DNA from: QHWK01 sp035259385
Lineage (GTDB): Bacteria; Acidobacteriota; Vicinamibacteria; Vicinamibacterales; CAVVIG01
Assembly: GCA_035259385.1 (NCBI GenBank)
Contig: DATFWL010000353.1
Coordinates: 1-51,701, forward strand
Direction: 5' to 3'
Length of the DNA: 51,701 nt
Under the pieces are notes generated by a model that was not told the DNA's origin, ran no database searches, and was given only the letters and a program-made list of their open reading frames with translations. Position 1 is the stretch's first letter, and every line of letters starts with the position of its first letter. A program made the position numbers and the translations under genes. Of the stretch, positions 15,200 through 24,354 are shown in pieces.

Positions 15200-16777
15200 G
15201 TGCCCGCGGAACACGAATTGCACAGTTCCGGGGCCGTGCCGCCATCGGATTCACAGGAGAGCCTCACACTTCGAACGTCGTGGCTCGTCGTTGGTAAGAC
15301 ACTCGCGTTCGCGCTGACCGTCGCCATTCCGTTGCTGCTGGTGCGGCGGATGCCGCGAGAGCAGTTCGGCCTCTACAAGCAAACCTTCCTCGTCATCAAC
15401 AGCGCGATCAACATCCTCCCGCTCGGGTTCAGCATGACGGCGTTCTACTACCTCGCGCGGGAGGAGGAGTACCGGACACACACCGTCTTCAACATCGTGC
15501 TGTTCACGACGGCGGTCGCGACGCTGTGCGGCGCCGTCGTGCTCGCCTGCCCTGCCGCACTGGTGTTGCTGTTCAAGGAACCGAGCGCCGCTGCATTTTC
15601 GCCGTGGATCGCCGGCATTATCGTGCTGTGGGTGGTCGGGTCGTTTCTGGAAATCGTCACCGTCGCGAACCAGGAGATCAGGCTGGCGACGACAATGATT
15701 CTCGGCATCCAGGCGACTCGGGCGATCTTCTTTGTCGCAGCCGCCGCGATCAGTGGCACGATTCGCGCGCTCCTGCTGGCAGCCATCGCGCAAGGCGTGG
15801 TTCAGGTCCTCGCCTTGTTCCTGTATCTGCGCAGCCGGTTTCCCCGGTTCTGGCGCGCCTTCGACGTCGGTTTCCTGCGCCGGCAGGTGGCATACGCGCT
15901 GCCGTTCGGCGCCGCCGGTCTGCTCTACTCGTTGCAACTCGATCTCCACAGTTATTTCGTGTCGCACCAGTTCGGAGCCGCAACCTACGCGGTGTATTCC
16001 ATCGGGTGTTTCCAGCTGCCGCTGTTCGGCATCCTCTCCGATTCGGTGGGCGGCGTATTGATACCGCGCATCAGCCGGCTCCAACACCGCCGCGAGCGGC
16101 GCGAAATCGTCCTCGTCACGGCTCGTGCGATGCGCAAGTTGGCACTCGCGTACTTTCCCGCGTATGCGTTCCTGCTGGTGATGCGTCGCGAGTTCATCAT
16201 CGCCTTGTTCACAGCCCGTTATCTCGACAGCATTCCGGTATTCGCGATCAACCTGACGCTGATTCCGCTGGGCGTTCTTCTGCTCGACCCGATCATGCGC
16301 GCGCACGCGGAGCATCGGCGCTTTCTCGTCAAGCTGCACGCGGCACTCCTCGTCGGGCTCGCGGCCACGCTGCCATTCGCGCTCGGCAGATTCGGGCTGG
16401 TCGGCGCGATTACCGCTGTCGTCATGTTCAATGCGGCGGGTCGCGCCGTGACATTGATGAAGGTCGCAACGATTCTCGACGTCGGGATCGACGACCTCCG
16501 ACTGCTCGCAGACGTCGGCAAGGTGTCAATCGCCGCCGCCGGTGCGGCGCTCACCACAGCGTTGATCCGGCCATTCACGACCACGACCGCGCCGCTCGTC
16601 AGCCTCACCATTTGCGGCGTGGCGTTCACGCTCGTGTACGCGACGGTTGCCGTGCTGTCCGGCGTCGTGACGGTCGATGAACGCGCCGCGATCAAGACCC
16701 ACGTCCTGCGTGCGACGGGCCGGGTGCCCGGTCTGGCCGCGCTCCTGGTGCCGGTGCCGGTCAGGGAAGAGCGGTGA
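15200..16777 (+). CDS. Wzx-like polysaccharide flippase (MATE/PST superfamily membrane protein)
   Basis: A 525-residue integral membrane protein with roughly 12-14 hydrophobic segments spread over its length, beginning SWLVVGKTLAFALTVAIPLLLVRRM. The N-terminal PREQFGLYKQTF and mid-protein GLLYSLQLDLHSYFVSHQFGAATYAVYSIGCF are typical of the polysaccharide biosynthesis/oligosaccharyl flippase family. It should move undecaprenyl-linked repeat units across the inner membrane. It follows the GT4 gene after a 153-base gap that shows no gene, and overlaps the following methyltransferase start by four bases. GTG 15200 gives the full first helix; the first 20 residues are Ser/Glu rich and a start further in cannot be excluded. 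Confidence 0.88.
   Translation: MPAEHELHSSGAVPPSDSQESLTLRTSWLVVGKTLAFALTVAIPLLLVRRMPREQFGLYKQTFLVINSAINILPLGFSMTAFYYLAREEEYRTHTVFNIVLFTTAVATLCGAVVLACPAALVLLFKEPSAAAFSPWIAGIIVLWVVGSFLEIVTVANQEIRLATTMILGIQATRAIFFVAAAAISGTIRALLLAAIAQGVVQVLALFLYLRSRFPRFWRAFDVGFLRRQVAYALPFGAAGLLYSLQLDLHSYFVSHQFGAATYAVYSIGCFQLPLFGILSDSVGGVLIPRISRLQHRRERREIVLVTARAMRKLALAYFPAYAFLLVMRREFIIALFTARYLDSIPVFAINLTLIPLGVLLLDPIMRAHAEHRRFLVKLHAALLVGLAATLPFALGRFGLVGAITAVVMFNAAGRAVTLMKVATILDVGIDDLRLLADVGKVSIAAAGAALTTALIRPFTTTTAPLVSLTICGVAFTLVYATVAVLSGVVTVDERAAIKTHVLRATGRVPGLAALLVPVPVREER
16763..16767 (+). promoter_or_regulatory. Ribosome-binding site deciding the FkbM start
   Basis: AGGGA lies six bases before GTG 16774 but 12 before ATG 16780, which favours the GTG start that overlaps the flippase stop as GTGA. 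Confidence 0.5.
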
Positions 16778-17607
16778 TCATGGGGAACTCGTTGAAGACC
16801 GCATACGACCTGCTCACCGCGGACGGACCCGGCACGGTTGCGCGAGTGTCCATCGAAAAACTGGGCATGTGGTGGCGCCACGGCAGCACGTTCGACATCG
16901 GGAGGTTTTTCGGCCTGCCGACACCGATCGCCCGGCTCGATGGTTGCGAGTTCGAACTGCATTGGCCATCGGTTGCGGACAACGTCAGGTATCTGCTGCT
17001 CTCGGGAAAGCACGAACAGCCGGAGCGCACGCTGGTGAAGCAATTCGTGCCGCGGGACGCGCCAATCGTCGAGTTCGGTGCCGCCTTCGGCGTCGTATCG
17101 TGCATTTCGAACCGAAGGCTCGCCGATCCGACCCAGCACGTTGTCGTCGAGGCGAATCCGGCGCTCATCGCCGTTCTCACCGCGAATCGGAATCGCAACC
17201 ATTGCCGCTTCGAGGTGTTACATCGTGCGATCGCCTACGACGCGCCCGTAGTGAGGCTCGACCTCGACGAGAATCCCCTCGCGAGCCGGGTCCATTCGGC
17301 CGGCAGGACGGTCACACCGGTCACGACGACGACGCTGCGGCGGATCGTCGAGGAGCGAGGCTTTCACCGGTGCACGTTGGTGTGCGATATCGAGGGGGGC
17401 GAGCTCGATCTCGTACGGCACGAGGCGGACACGATCGGCGACCGCGTCGAGACAATCGTCCTCGAACTCCACGAGCGAATCATCGGTAGCGAGCAGACTG
17501 CGGAAATCCTGGCGCGGTTACGCGATATCGGCTTCCGGATCGTCGCGCGCCGGTGGGAATCGGTCGTGCTGAAGAAAACGGCCGATCGCGGAAGCCACGT
17601 GCGCTGA
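16774..17607 (+). CDS. FkbM-family methyltransferase
   Basis: A 277-residue SAM-dependent methyltransferase. PIVEFGAAFGVVSCISNRRL is motif I, VVVEANPALIAVLTANRNRN the acidic loop, and TLVCDIEGGELDLV the DxEG signature of the FkbM (Methyltransf_21) family. Such enzymes O-methylate hydroxyls on sugars in polysaccharides and glycolipids. Position directly after the flippase, with a four-base overlap, implies methylation of the same polymer. The N-terminal 60 residues precede the fold proper and may recognise the glycan. It ends six bases from the end of the facing amidohydrolase gene, with no room for a separate terminator. Confidence 0.85.
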   Translation: MIMGNSLKTAYDLLTADGPGTVARVSIEKLGMWWRHGSTFDIGRFFGLPTPIARLDGCEFELHWPSVADNVRYLLLSGKHEQPERTLVKQFVPRDAPIVEFGAAFGVVSCISNRRLADPTQHVVVEANPALIAVLTANRNRNHCRFEVLHRAIAYDAPVVRLDLDENPLASRVHSAGRTVTPVTTTTLRRIVEERGFHRCTLVCDIEGGELDLVRHEADTIGDRVETIVLELHERIIGSEQTAEILARLRDIGFRIVARRWESVVLKKTADRGSHVR

Positions 17608-17613
17608 AACGGA

Positions 17614-19044
17614 CTACTTCGGTTCCGGCACCGCCGGCACCGTATACACTTTCTTGAGCGCCGCCTGATATTCGCCGAACAACGCCTTGATTCCGTCGAA
17701 TTCCTTCTTCACGGCCGCGCGGTAGTCCGCGCGGGTGGCGAAGTCGAAGAGGATCGCCGACATCGTTTGCGCGTCGACGGTGAATCCTTTGTGCCCGATC
17801 TCCTTGAGGTTGTCGGCGTCCATCTCGTAGGTGTGATTCGAGAACGTGGACGACTGCGCGCTGACGCCGACGCCTGGGATGTCGCGCGACACGCTGCCGG
17901 TCTCCTCGAACCCCTGCGGCTTGCCTGGCTCGGGGTTCACTCCGGTTGCGCCGAAGTTCCTCATGTACTGGAAGGCGACCTCGCCGAGCGTGGCGAGGCT
18001 GACGCCGTCGAGGTCCTTTCCGTAATGATCGATCTTCACTTTCGTCCCGGTCGCCAGCGCCGCCGCCTTCGCGGCATTGTCGACGAACTCGACGACCTGC
18101 TGGAGGTAGACCTCGTCGGGATAGCGGATGTAGAAGTCCGCCACCGTGCGATCGGGAACGACGTTTGGCGCCGCACCGCCTTCGAGAATCACGCCCTGAA
18201 CGCGCGCCTCCGGACGGATGCTGATGCGCGCGGCATCGATGTTGTTGAACATCTGAATCACCGCCTGCAGCGCGTTCCGTCCGTTCCACGGCGTCATCTG
18301 GTGCGTCGGAGCGCCGCTGAATGTGTACTTCGCGCCGACGATGTTCAGGCAGCACGAGCCGAAGCCGTGCGCCGGTCGTGACGTCTGGCTCGATGCGTGG
18401 CTGCGCACGATGATGTCGGCGCCGTCGAAGACGTGTGCCTCGTGCATCTGTGTCTTCGCGTTCGGCGGCATCATTTCCTCACCCGGCGTGCCGTAGACGA
18501 CGACGCTGCCGGGCGTCTTCGAGCGGACGAGAAACTCGGAGATCGCGACGGCGGCGGCGAAACCGACGGGACCCTGTGCGCTGTGCTGGTCACCGTGGAA
18601 GGCGCCCTTCGTGCCGCGGAGCGCGTCGTACTCGACGATGATGCCGAGCGTCGGGCTGCCGCTGTTCTGCTTGAACTTCGCGACGAATGCCGTCGAGAGG
18701 CCGCCGCTGCCGGTCTCGACGCTGAAGTTGTGCTGGCGCAGGTAGTCGGTGAGCTTGCTGACCGAGCGCTTCTCTTCGAAGCCGATTTCCGGATGCGTCG
18801 CGATGTCGTCGGCGAGCGCGAGGAGCTCCTTGTCCATCAGCTCCTTCGTACGCGCAACCACGTGATCGCGCTCGGCATCCGCCCCGGTGAGCCGCGCGAC
18901 GATGCCCGGGATGTCGAGCGACTGCTCCAGCGCGGCCATTTTTTTCAGGACATCCCGCGCGGCCTCCTTCTCGGTTGGCGTGTCCTGTGCCGAGACGGCA
19001 AGAGGGGTGACCACTAGAATGACCGCAAGTGAGAGACGGAACAT
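17614..19044 (-). CDS. Secreted M20-family amidohydrolase (AbgB-like)
   Basis: A 476-residue zinc-peptidase-family protein with a signal peptide (MFRLSLAVILVVTPLAVSAQ). The M20D layout is visible: LGIIVEYDALRG, a His-rich HGDQHSAQGP, VVVYGTPGEEMMPP (the metal-bridging Glu), then a dimerisation domain with FSGAPTHQMTPWNGRNALQAV and a late SSTFSNHTYEMD ligand region. Relatives such as AbgB cleave p-aminobenzoyl-glutamate or other N-acyl amino acids. The exported form suggests scavenging in the periplasm. It is on its own, read toward the FkbM gene and divergent from the beta-helix gene, and seems unrelated to the polysaccharide genes. The name is by family; the substrate is not known. Confidence 0.88.
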   Translation of the reverse strand: MFRLSLAVILVVTPLAVSAQDTPTEKEAARDVLKKMAALEQSLDIPGIVARLTGADAERDHVVARTKELMDKELLALADDIATHPEIGFEEKRSVSKLTDYLRQHNFSVETGSGGLSTAFVAKFKQNSGSPTLGIIVEYDALRGTKGAFHGDQHSAQGPVGFAAAVAISEFLVRSKTPGSVVVYGTPGEEMMPPNAKTQMHEAHVFDGADIIVRSHASSQTSRPAHGFGSCCLNIVGAKYTFSGAPTHQMTPWNGRNALQAVIQMFNNIDAARISIRPEARVQGVILEGGAAPNVVPDRTVADFYIRYPDEVYLQQVVEFVDNAAKAAALATGTKVKIDHYGKDLDGVSLATLGEVAFQYMRNFGATGVNPEPGKPQGFEETGSVSRDIPGVGVSAQSSTFSNHTYEMDADNLKEIGHKGFTVDAQTMSAILFDFATRADYRAAVKKEFDGIKALFGEYQAALKKVYTVPAVPEPK

Positions 19045-19106
19045 GTGCGGAATTATAGTCGGCGGTTCCCGGCTGGTCAGCAGTGGCAGCTGGACGGCCG
19101 CCAAAC

Positions 19107-19120
19107 GGAAAAACTTTTCC
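19107..19120. promoter_or_regulatory. Palindrome in the divergent promoter gap
   Basis: GGAAAA-AC-TTTTCC lies midway between the divergent starts at 19044 (-) and 19188 (+). Its position fits an operator serving both genes, but it could be chance. Confidence 0.3.
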
Positions 19121-19187
19121 TTCCCAGTCGAACGGCTGAGGAAATAGCCGTCACAAAAGTGGCTCTGAACTTGCTCCTCAGCGGCGT

Positions 19188-20882
19188 GTGAGACTACCTC
19201 TGGCGTTGCTTGTCGTCGGCTTCGTCTCGCTTGGCGGCCGCCAACCCGTGCGACCCATCGTCGCCGCAACCTCCAACAGCACCGCCTCCGACGATCCGTA
19301 CCGGGTCGCGACGTTGTGCACTGCCGTCCCGGTGAACACCGGCCGCCGTGTGTCCGTGTCGTCTGCGGCGGACTTGCAGCGGGCCCTCGACACCGCGACG
19401 GCCGGCGACACGATTCTCCTCGCCGCCGGCGTCACGTTCACGCCTGCCGGTGGAGGCAGCTTCGTGCTGCGCAATCGCCACCTCGCACCGGGACAGTGGA
19501 TCGTGATCCGCTCCGCGAATGCCGCCTTCGACCCAGGCGGGCAGATTCCGCCGAACACGCGCGTCAGCGACGCGAATGTCTCGCTGATGGCGCAGATCAG
19601 GACGGCCGGCGCCAACGCGCCAGCGATCCGCGCCGAGTCGGGTGCGAGCGGCTACCGGTTGATCGGTCTCGACATCGGCATCGATTCGTCAGTACGGGAG
19701 CTCACGAACCTCGTCGAGCTCGGCAACGGCTCGGAGACGACAGTCGAGGCGCTGCCGTCCGATATCGTCATCGACCGGTGCTTCATCCATGGCAACGATG
19801 ACGGGAACTTCCGGCGTGGCGTCCTGATGAACGGCGCCAGGATGGCGGTGGTCGATTCGTACGTCTCCAACTTTCACGACGCGAACACCGATTCGCAGGC
19901 AGTCGGCGGCGTGAACGGGTCCGGGCCCTTCAAGATCGTGAACAACTTTCTCGAAGCCGCCAGCGAGAACGTCATGTTCGGCGGCTCCGATCCGTCGATA
20001 CCCGACCTCGTCTCGCACGACATCGAAGTGCGCCGCAACCTCATGACGAAGCGGCTGTCGTGGCAGGCGGCGCGCGTGCCGGTGAAGAATGCGTTCGAGC
20101 TGAAAAACGCCAGCCGCGTCGTGATCGAAGGCAACACCTTCGAGCACGTCTGGGCGTCGGGGCAGGACGGGACTGCGATCCTTCTGAAGTCGGCGAACCA
20201 GGACGGACGCTGCACGTGGTGCGTCACCGAGTACGTGACCTTTCGCCACAACATCGTACGCGGCGCGGCACACGGCATGACCCTGAACGCTGCCGAGGGC
20301 GCGCCTCTGCCCCGCAAGGCCCACCACATCCGCGTGGACAATGTCCTGTTCGAAGATATCGGCGGCGCGCAGTGGGGCAGCGGCGGCAAACTGCTGCGCG
20401 TCTTCGGCGGTGTCAGCACGCTGTCGTTCACGCACGTGACGTCGCGCGCGAACCCCGGCGGCATTCTGGACCCGCAGGCGCCAGAGGATTCGAATCCCGG
20501 GCTGGTCTTCAAGAACAACCTCGTCGAGCGCAAGTACTACGGGATTGGCACTGGTTCGGACGAAGGCACTCGGACCCTGTCGCGCAACTTCAACCCGTAC
20601 ACCTACGGATACAACGTCCTCGTCAACACGTCGGCGCCTACCGATCAAGCGATTGCGGACGGCGCGCTCGAGTCGCGGTATCCGGGACACACGTGGGTCG
20701 TGTCGAACTGGAACGACGTCGGATTTCAGAACGGCACGTCCGCTCTGGCGAAAACGAGCCGCTTCAGCCGGGCCGCCGACGATGGCAAGGATGTCGGCGC
20801 CGATCTGACGGCGATCGCGGCTGCGCAAGCCGGCGGGCGCGGCGCCGACGGCTGCGGCGAAGGGATCGCAGTACCGAAGTGA
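19188..20882 (+). CDS. Secreted right-handed parallel beta-helix protein
   Basis: A 564-residue protein with a signal peptide (MRLPLALLVVGFVSLGG). The body is a run of short-strand turns ending in N/D residues (VIDRCFIHGNDDGNF, KIVNNFLEAASENVMFGG, VVIEGNTFEHVWASG, VTFRHNIVRGAAHGMTLN), the signature of a parallel beta-helix as in pectate lyases, alginate epimerases and polysaccharide lyases. An Asn ladder (N in the same turn position) is clear. No catalytic set can be named by eye. It is a likely extracellular carbohydrate-active or adhesive protein; a shortened relative seems to lie at the window's right end. Start is GTG 19188, the first codon before the signal peptide. Confidence 0.82.
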   Translation: MRLPLALLVVGFVSLGGRQPVRPIVAATSNSTASDDPYRVATLCTAVPVNTGRRVSVSSAADLQRALDTATAGDTILLAAGVTFTPAGGGSFVLRNRHLAPGQWIVIRSANAAFDPGGQIPPNTRVSDANVSLMAQIRTAGANAPAIRAESGASGYRLIGLDIGIDSSVRELTNLVELGNGSETTVEALPSDIVIDRCFIHGNDDGNFRRGVLMNGARMAVVDSYVSNFHDANTDSQAVGGVNGSGPFKIVNNFLEAASENVMFGGSDPSIPDLVSHDIEVRRNLMTKRLSWQAARVPVKNAFELKNASRVVIEGNTFEHVWASGQDGTAILLKSANQDGRCTWCVTEYVTFRHNIVRGAAHGMTLNAAEGAPLPRKAHHIRVDNVLFEDIGGAQWGSGGKLLRVFGGVSTLSFTHVTSRANPGGILDPQAPEDSNPGLVFKNNLVERKYYGIGTGSDEGTRTLSRNFNPYTYGYNVLVNTSAPTDQAIADGALESRYPGHTWVVSNWNDVGFQNGTSALAKTSRFSRAADDGKDVGADLTAIAAAQAGGRGADGCGEGIAVPK

Positions 20883-20940
20883 GCGCGCGGCCTTGACGGC
20901 ACGCAGCGTGCGCCTCGACCCGCCGACGATGTGAGGACGG

Positions 20941-21735
20941 TCAGCGCGCGGCGAGCTTGCGAAGCTCCGATGCCGGCGCCCACGCGAGCGTGGTGTTAGG
21001 GACTCGAAAAACCCGAATCTGCGTCGTGAGGCCATCGAGATAGGCCGTCAGTCCGCGGAAGTCTCCACGGCCGCCGTAGTCGTGCCAGAACACGAGGCCG
21101 CGATCGGCCATCATGACCGCCATTTTCCGCGTGTCGTTTTCCACATACTGCCGCGTGTGCGCGCCGTCGATGAACCCCAGTTCAACCGTGCCGGCGTATG
21201 GCGCGGGATCGAACGTCCGCGAGTCGCCATACAGCTGCTCGTAGCGATCCTCGAGGCCGAGCTGATGGACGAATGAGCCAACTTTGCGCTGGTGCACCAA
21301 GTCGACGTCGCTACTGAGATAGTGCGACCCTATTGGGGCATCGAGGGGTAGATCGAGCGAGTAGACACGCGCGGTGACTGGCGCGTTCAGGATCAATACG
21401 CTGGTTGAGTGGCCCATGAACGTGCCTATTTCGAACACAGTGGCGGGGCGAAGCGCGCGCGTCGCCATTGCGAGCACGACCAGTTCGTCGAGCCGCGTGA
21501 TTCCGTTGGTTTGCAGCGAGAGCGGCAGCTGTGCCCGTTCGCACCGGTCGGCCGTGGACCACCCCTGCTCGTAAATGAAAGCGACGGGGTCGTTCGCCTC
21601 GAGGCCCAGGCCCATCAGTTCGTAATACCTCCGAACGCTCTGCGCCCAGTACTCCCGGGCCAGCTGTCGGTCGCGCATTGCGAGGCGCACACCATTCAGA
21701 TTCGCATTCGTCACCGCATCGAGCAGCAAACCCAT
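20941..21735 (-). CDS. Class I SAM methyltransferase (Methyltransf_24-like)
   Basis: A 264-residue protein. TVFEIGTFMGHSTSVLIL is motif I of a Rossmann methyltransferase (E-x-G-x-x-x-G-x-S/T), VYSLDLPL the acidic strand, and ELGFIDGAHTRQYVENDTRKM with GLVFWHDYGG the D-G-x-H...W-H-D pattern of the Methyltransf_24/cephalosporin-hydroxylase-like group. These act on sugars, phenols or secondary metabolites. It lies between a beta-helix gene (convergent, 58-base gap) and a divergent GT4 gene, so sugar methylation in this locus is plausible but not shown. Confidence 0.82.
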   Translation of the reverse strand: MGLLLDAVTNANLNGVRLAMRDRQLAREYWAQSVRRYYELMGLGLEANDPVAFIYEQGWSTADRCERAQLPLSLQTNGITRLDELVVLAMATRALRPATVFEIGTFMGHSTSVLILNAPVTARVYSLDLPLDAPIGSHYLSSDVDLVHQRKVGSFVHQLGLEDRYEQLYGDSRTFDPAPYAGTVELGFIDGAHTRQYVENDTRKMAVMMADRGLVFWHDYGGRGDFRGLTAYLDGLTTQIRVFRVPNTTLAWAPASELRKLAAR

Positions 21736-21869
21736 TCCCGCACCTCGCGCCGATTCTGTTCACTCAGTGAAGCAGTGTCGACTGTGCAACTGGCGTGCCC
21801 GCCGGCATCGCGGCGGTGAGCGAACGGAATGGATGGCGCTGGCACCCGGATTGCTCGACCCTTCGGCAC

Positions 21870-23102
21870 ATGCGAATTCTCTGGGTGAAGGCCGGTAAGC
21901 TGCTGCCGGTGGACTCAGGCGGCAAAATCCGTTCATACAACTTGTTGCGGCAGATTCACCGGCGTCACGACCTCACGCTGCTCTCCTACTACGGCGGGAA
22001 ACGCGACGCCGTCTACGACCGCGACATCGGCGGCCGTTTTCCAGGCGCGCGCTCGATCTGCACTGGTGTTCCCGACGAGAGCGGATTGCATTACGTGCAG
22101 CACGTGTGGTCGCGGGTGCCGTACGCCGTCGTGAAGTTCAGCGCGCCACGGGTGCGTCACGCCGTCCGTGAATCGCTCGCCTCAGGTCGATTCGACGTGT
22201 GCGTGTGCGACTTTCTGTCCGCATCGTTGAATTTTCCGCGAGTGCTGCGCACGCCAACGGTCCTGTTCCAGCACAACGTCGAGTCGATTCTGTGGAACCG
22301 GCAGGCGCGGCACGAGCCGAACCTTCTCAAGCGACTCGCGTTCGCGCTCGAAGCGTGGAAGATGCGTCGCTACGAGCGCCACGCGGTGCAGCGCTTCGAT
22401 CATGTGATGGCGGTGTCCGATGCTGATCGCGACGCGTTCGCGCAGATGACCGACCGCGACCGCATCAGCGTTGTGCCGACCGGCGTCGACGTCGCGCAGT
22501 ACCGGCCTGCGGCTTCGTCGCCGGCGCGGGGGCCGCTCGTGATGTTTCTCGGGTCGATGGATTGGGAAGCCAACGTCGATGCGGTCGAGTTCTTCGCGCG
22601 CGAGGCGTGGCCGGCAATCAAGGCGGCAGTTCCCCAGGCGCGCTTCAGAATCGTGGGTCGCAATCCTGGCGCCCGTGTCCGCGCACTTGCCTCGGAGTCG
22701 ATCGAGGTGACCGGCACGGTTCCCTCGGTTGTCGAGCATTTGCAGGAAGCCGCCGCCGTCGTCGTGCCGCTCAGGATCGGCGGCGGCACGCGGCTGAAGA
22801 TCTTCGAAGCGATGGCCGCCGGCCGCGCCGTCGTGTCCACGTCAGTCGGCGCCGAAGGCCTCGATGTCGTGCACGACCGCGACATCGTGCTGGCCGACGG
22901 TGCTGTTCCATTCGCGCGTGCCGTCGTCGACCTGCTCTCCGATTCCGCCGCCCGAGAACGCCTCGGCTGCGCCGCGGCTGCGTCGGCCGCCAGATACGAC
23001 TGGCCGGAAGTGGCGATGCGCTTCGAGCAGATTCTCGAACGGGTCGCTGCTGTGTCACGGCTGGAATCCGCGTACGTGCGGCCGGCTCGTGTCGGGGCCT
23101 AG
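21870..23102 (+). CDS. GT4-family glycosyltransferase (TIGR03087-like)
   Basis: A 410-residue GT-B glycosyltransferase. It opens MRILWVKAGKLLPVDSGGKIR with SYNLL after it, a pattern of the sugar transferases found in exopolysaccharide loci, some exosortase-linked. The C-terminal donor domain reads VMFLGSMDWEANVDAVEFF, then VVVPLRIGGGTRLKIFEAMAAGRAVVSTSVGAEGLDV, a clear GT4 nucleotide-sugar site. The ATG 21870 start was preferred over an upstream codon (21795) because family sequence begins with MRILWV. It heads a three-gene unit with the ATP-grasp (four-base gap) and PHP genes. Donor sugar unknown. Confidence 0.9.
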   Translation: MRILWVKAGKLLPVDSGGKIRSYNLLRQIHRRHDLTLLSYYGGKRDAVYDRDIGGRFPGARSICTGVPDESGLHYVQHVWSRVPYAVVKFSAPRVRHAVRESLASGRFDVCVCDFLSASLNFPRVLRTPTVLFQHNVESILWNRQARHEPNLLKRLAFALEAWKMRRYERHAVQRFDHVMAVSDADRDAFAQMTDRDRISVVPTGVDVAQYRPAASSPARGPLVMFLGSMDWEANVDAVEFFAREAWPAIKAAVPQARFRIVGRNPGARVRALASESIEVTGTVPSVVEHLQEAAAVVVPLRIGGGTRLKIFEAMAAGRAVVSTSVGAEGLDVVHDRDIVLADGAVPFARAVVDLLSDSAARERLGCAAAASAARYDWPEVAMRFEQILERVAAVSRLESAYVRPARVGA

Positions 23103-23106
23103 GCGC

Positions 23107-24354
23107 ATGAGAGTTCTGGTCCTCGACGGGAACGAAAATCAGGCGGTCGCGGCCACACGATCGCTCGCGCGACGCGGGCACGAGGTGTGGGTCGGCGCCG
23201 AGACCCGCTGGTCGAAAGCGGGATGGTCGCGGTCCTGCTCCGTGCAATTCCGCTATCCGTCGCCGGAACCCGATCCGATCTCGTTCGTGACCGCCATTGC
23301 GGCCGCAGCGGCCGCTGCGCCGGGTACCCTGGTTCTTCCGATGACCGAACGGACGACGCTGCCGATCTCGGCCCATCGCCAGCGCATCGCGCGCGCGCGC
23401 GGGCGCCTCGTCCTGCCGCCACATGACGTCGTCGAGCGGGCCTTCGACAAGGCCGAAACGACACGGCTTGCACGTCGTCTCGGAATTGCCGTGCCGCGAA
23501 CCGCAGTCGTTTCGAGCGACGCGAGCCCGTATGACACCGCGTCAGTGCTCCGGTATCCGGTCGTGATCAAACCGCGCAGCTCGCAGGAGTACGTTGGCGG
23601 CGCGCTGCGGACGACAGGCGCGCCGAGGTACGCGCGCGATTCGAAGGAGCTCGTCGTGGCGTGGGACGAGCTGTCGCGGCGATGTGGTTCTGCGCTGGTG
23701 CAGGAGTTCGTGGACGGCGCTGGCGTCGGCTATTTCGCGCTCATGCGCGAGGGGGAATTGCGCGCTGAATTCGCGCATCGCCGAATCCGCGACGTGCGGC
23801 CAACGGGATCGGGCAGCTCGCTGCGCGTCAGCATCGCCCCTCCGCCGCGCGTCCGCGAGGCCGCGCTGGCGATCCTGACCGCTCTCGAGTGGCACGGCGT
23901 CGCGATGGTTGAATTCAGGATGACGTCGGACGGCACGCCCGTGTTCATGGAGGTCAACGGCCGATTCTGGAATTCCCTGGCGCTGCCGATCGCCGCAGGC
24001 ATCGATTTCCCTGCGCTGGTGGCGGCTCTTGCCGTCGACGGCGACGTCGCCGTGGCCGGCGCGTATCGAATCGGTGTGCGCTGCCGCTGGCTGCTCGGCG
24101 ACATGCGGCATCTCGTCGAGGTCTGGCGCGGCGCCCCGCGAGGCTATCCGCAGCCGTACCCGTCACGCGCGCGGACGGTAGTCGACGTGTTGGTGCCGAA
24201 TGCGCACACCGTCCACGACAATTTCATGTGGCGCGATCCGCTGCCGGAGCTGGGCGACTGGCTCCATTTCGGACTGCGAACGCTTCCGCGCCGACTGAGG
24301 AGAGACCGGCCGACAGAGGTGTGGCATGCTGCGGGGCGCCCTTCACATCCATAG
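23107..24354 (+). CDS. ATP-grasp ligase
   Basis: A 415-residue ATP-grasp protein of the carbamoyl-phosphate-synthase-like/PylC-like group. The N-terminal pre-ATP domain is MRVLVLDGNENQAVAATRSLARRGHEV; ATP-binding lysine appears in YPVVIKPRSSQEYVGG; the hinge is ALVQEFVDGAGVGYFALM; the metal-binding end is VEFRMTSDGTPVFMEVNGRFWNS (E...N). Such enzymes join a carboxylate to an amine by an acyl-phosphate. In a locus rich in uronic-acid functions it could attach an amino acid or amine to a sugar carboxyl, but that is inference. It overlaps the PHP gene by 29 bases, so the two products are made together. Confidence 0.85.
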   Translation: MRVLVLDGNENQAVAATRSLARRGHEVWVGAETRWSKAGWSRSCSVQFRYPSPEPDPISFVTAIAAAAAAAPGTLVLPMTERTTLPISAHRQRIARARGRLVLPPHDVVERAFDKAETTRLARRLGIAVPRTAVVSSDASPYDTASVLRYPVVIKPRSSQEYVGGALRTTGAPRYARDSKELVVAWDELSRRCGSALVQEFVDGAGVGYFALMREGELRAEFAHRRIRDVRPTGSGSSLRVSIAPPPRVREAALAILTALEWHGVAMVEFRMTSDGTPVFMEVNGRFWNSLALPIAAGIDFPALVAALAVDGDVAVAGAYRIGVRCRWLLGDMRHLVEVWRGAPRGYPQPYPSRARTVVDVLVPNAHTVHDNFMWRDPLPELGDWLHFGLRTLPRRLRRDRPTEVWHAAGRPSHP

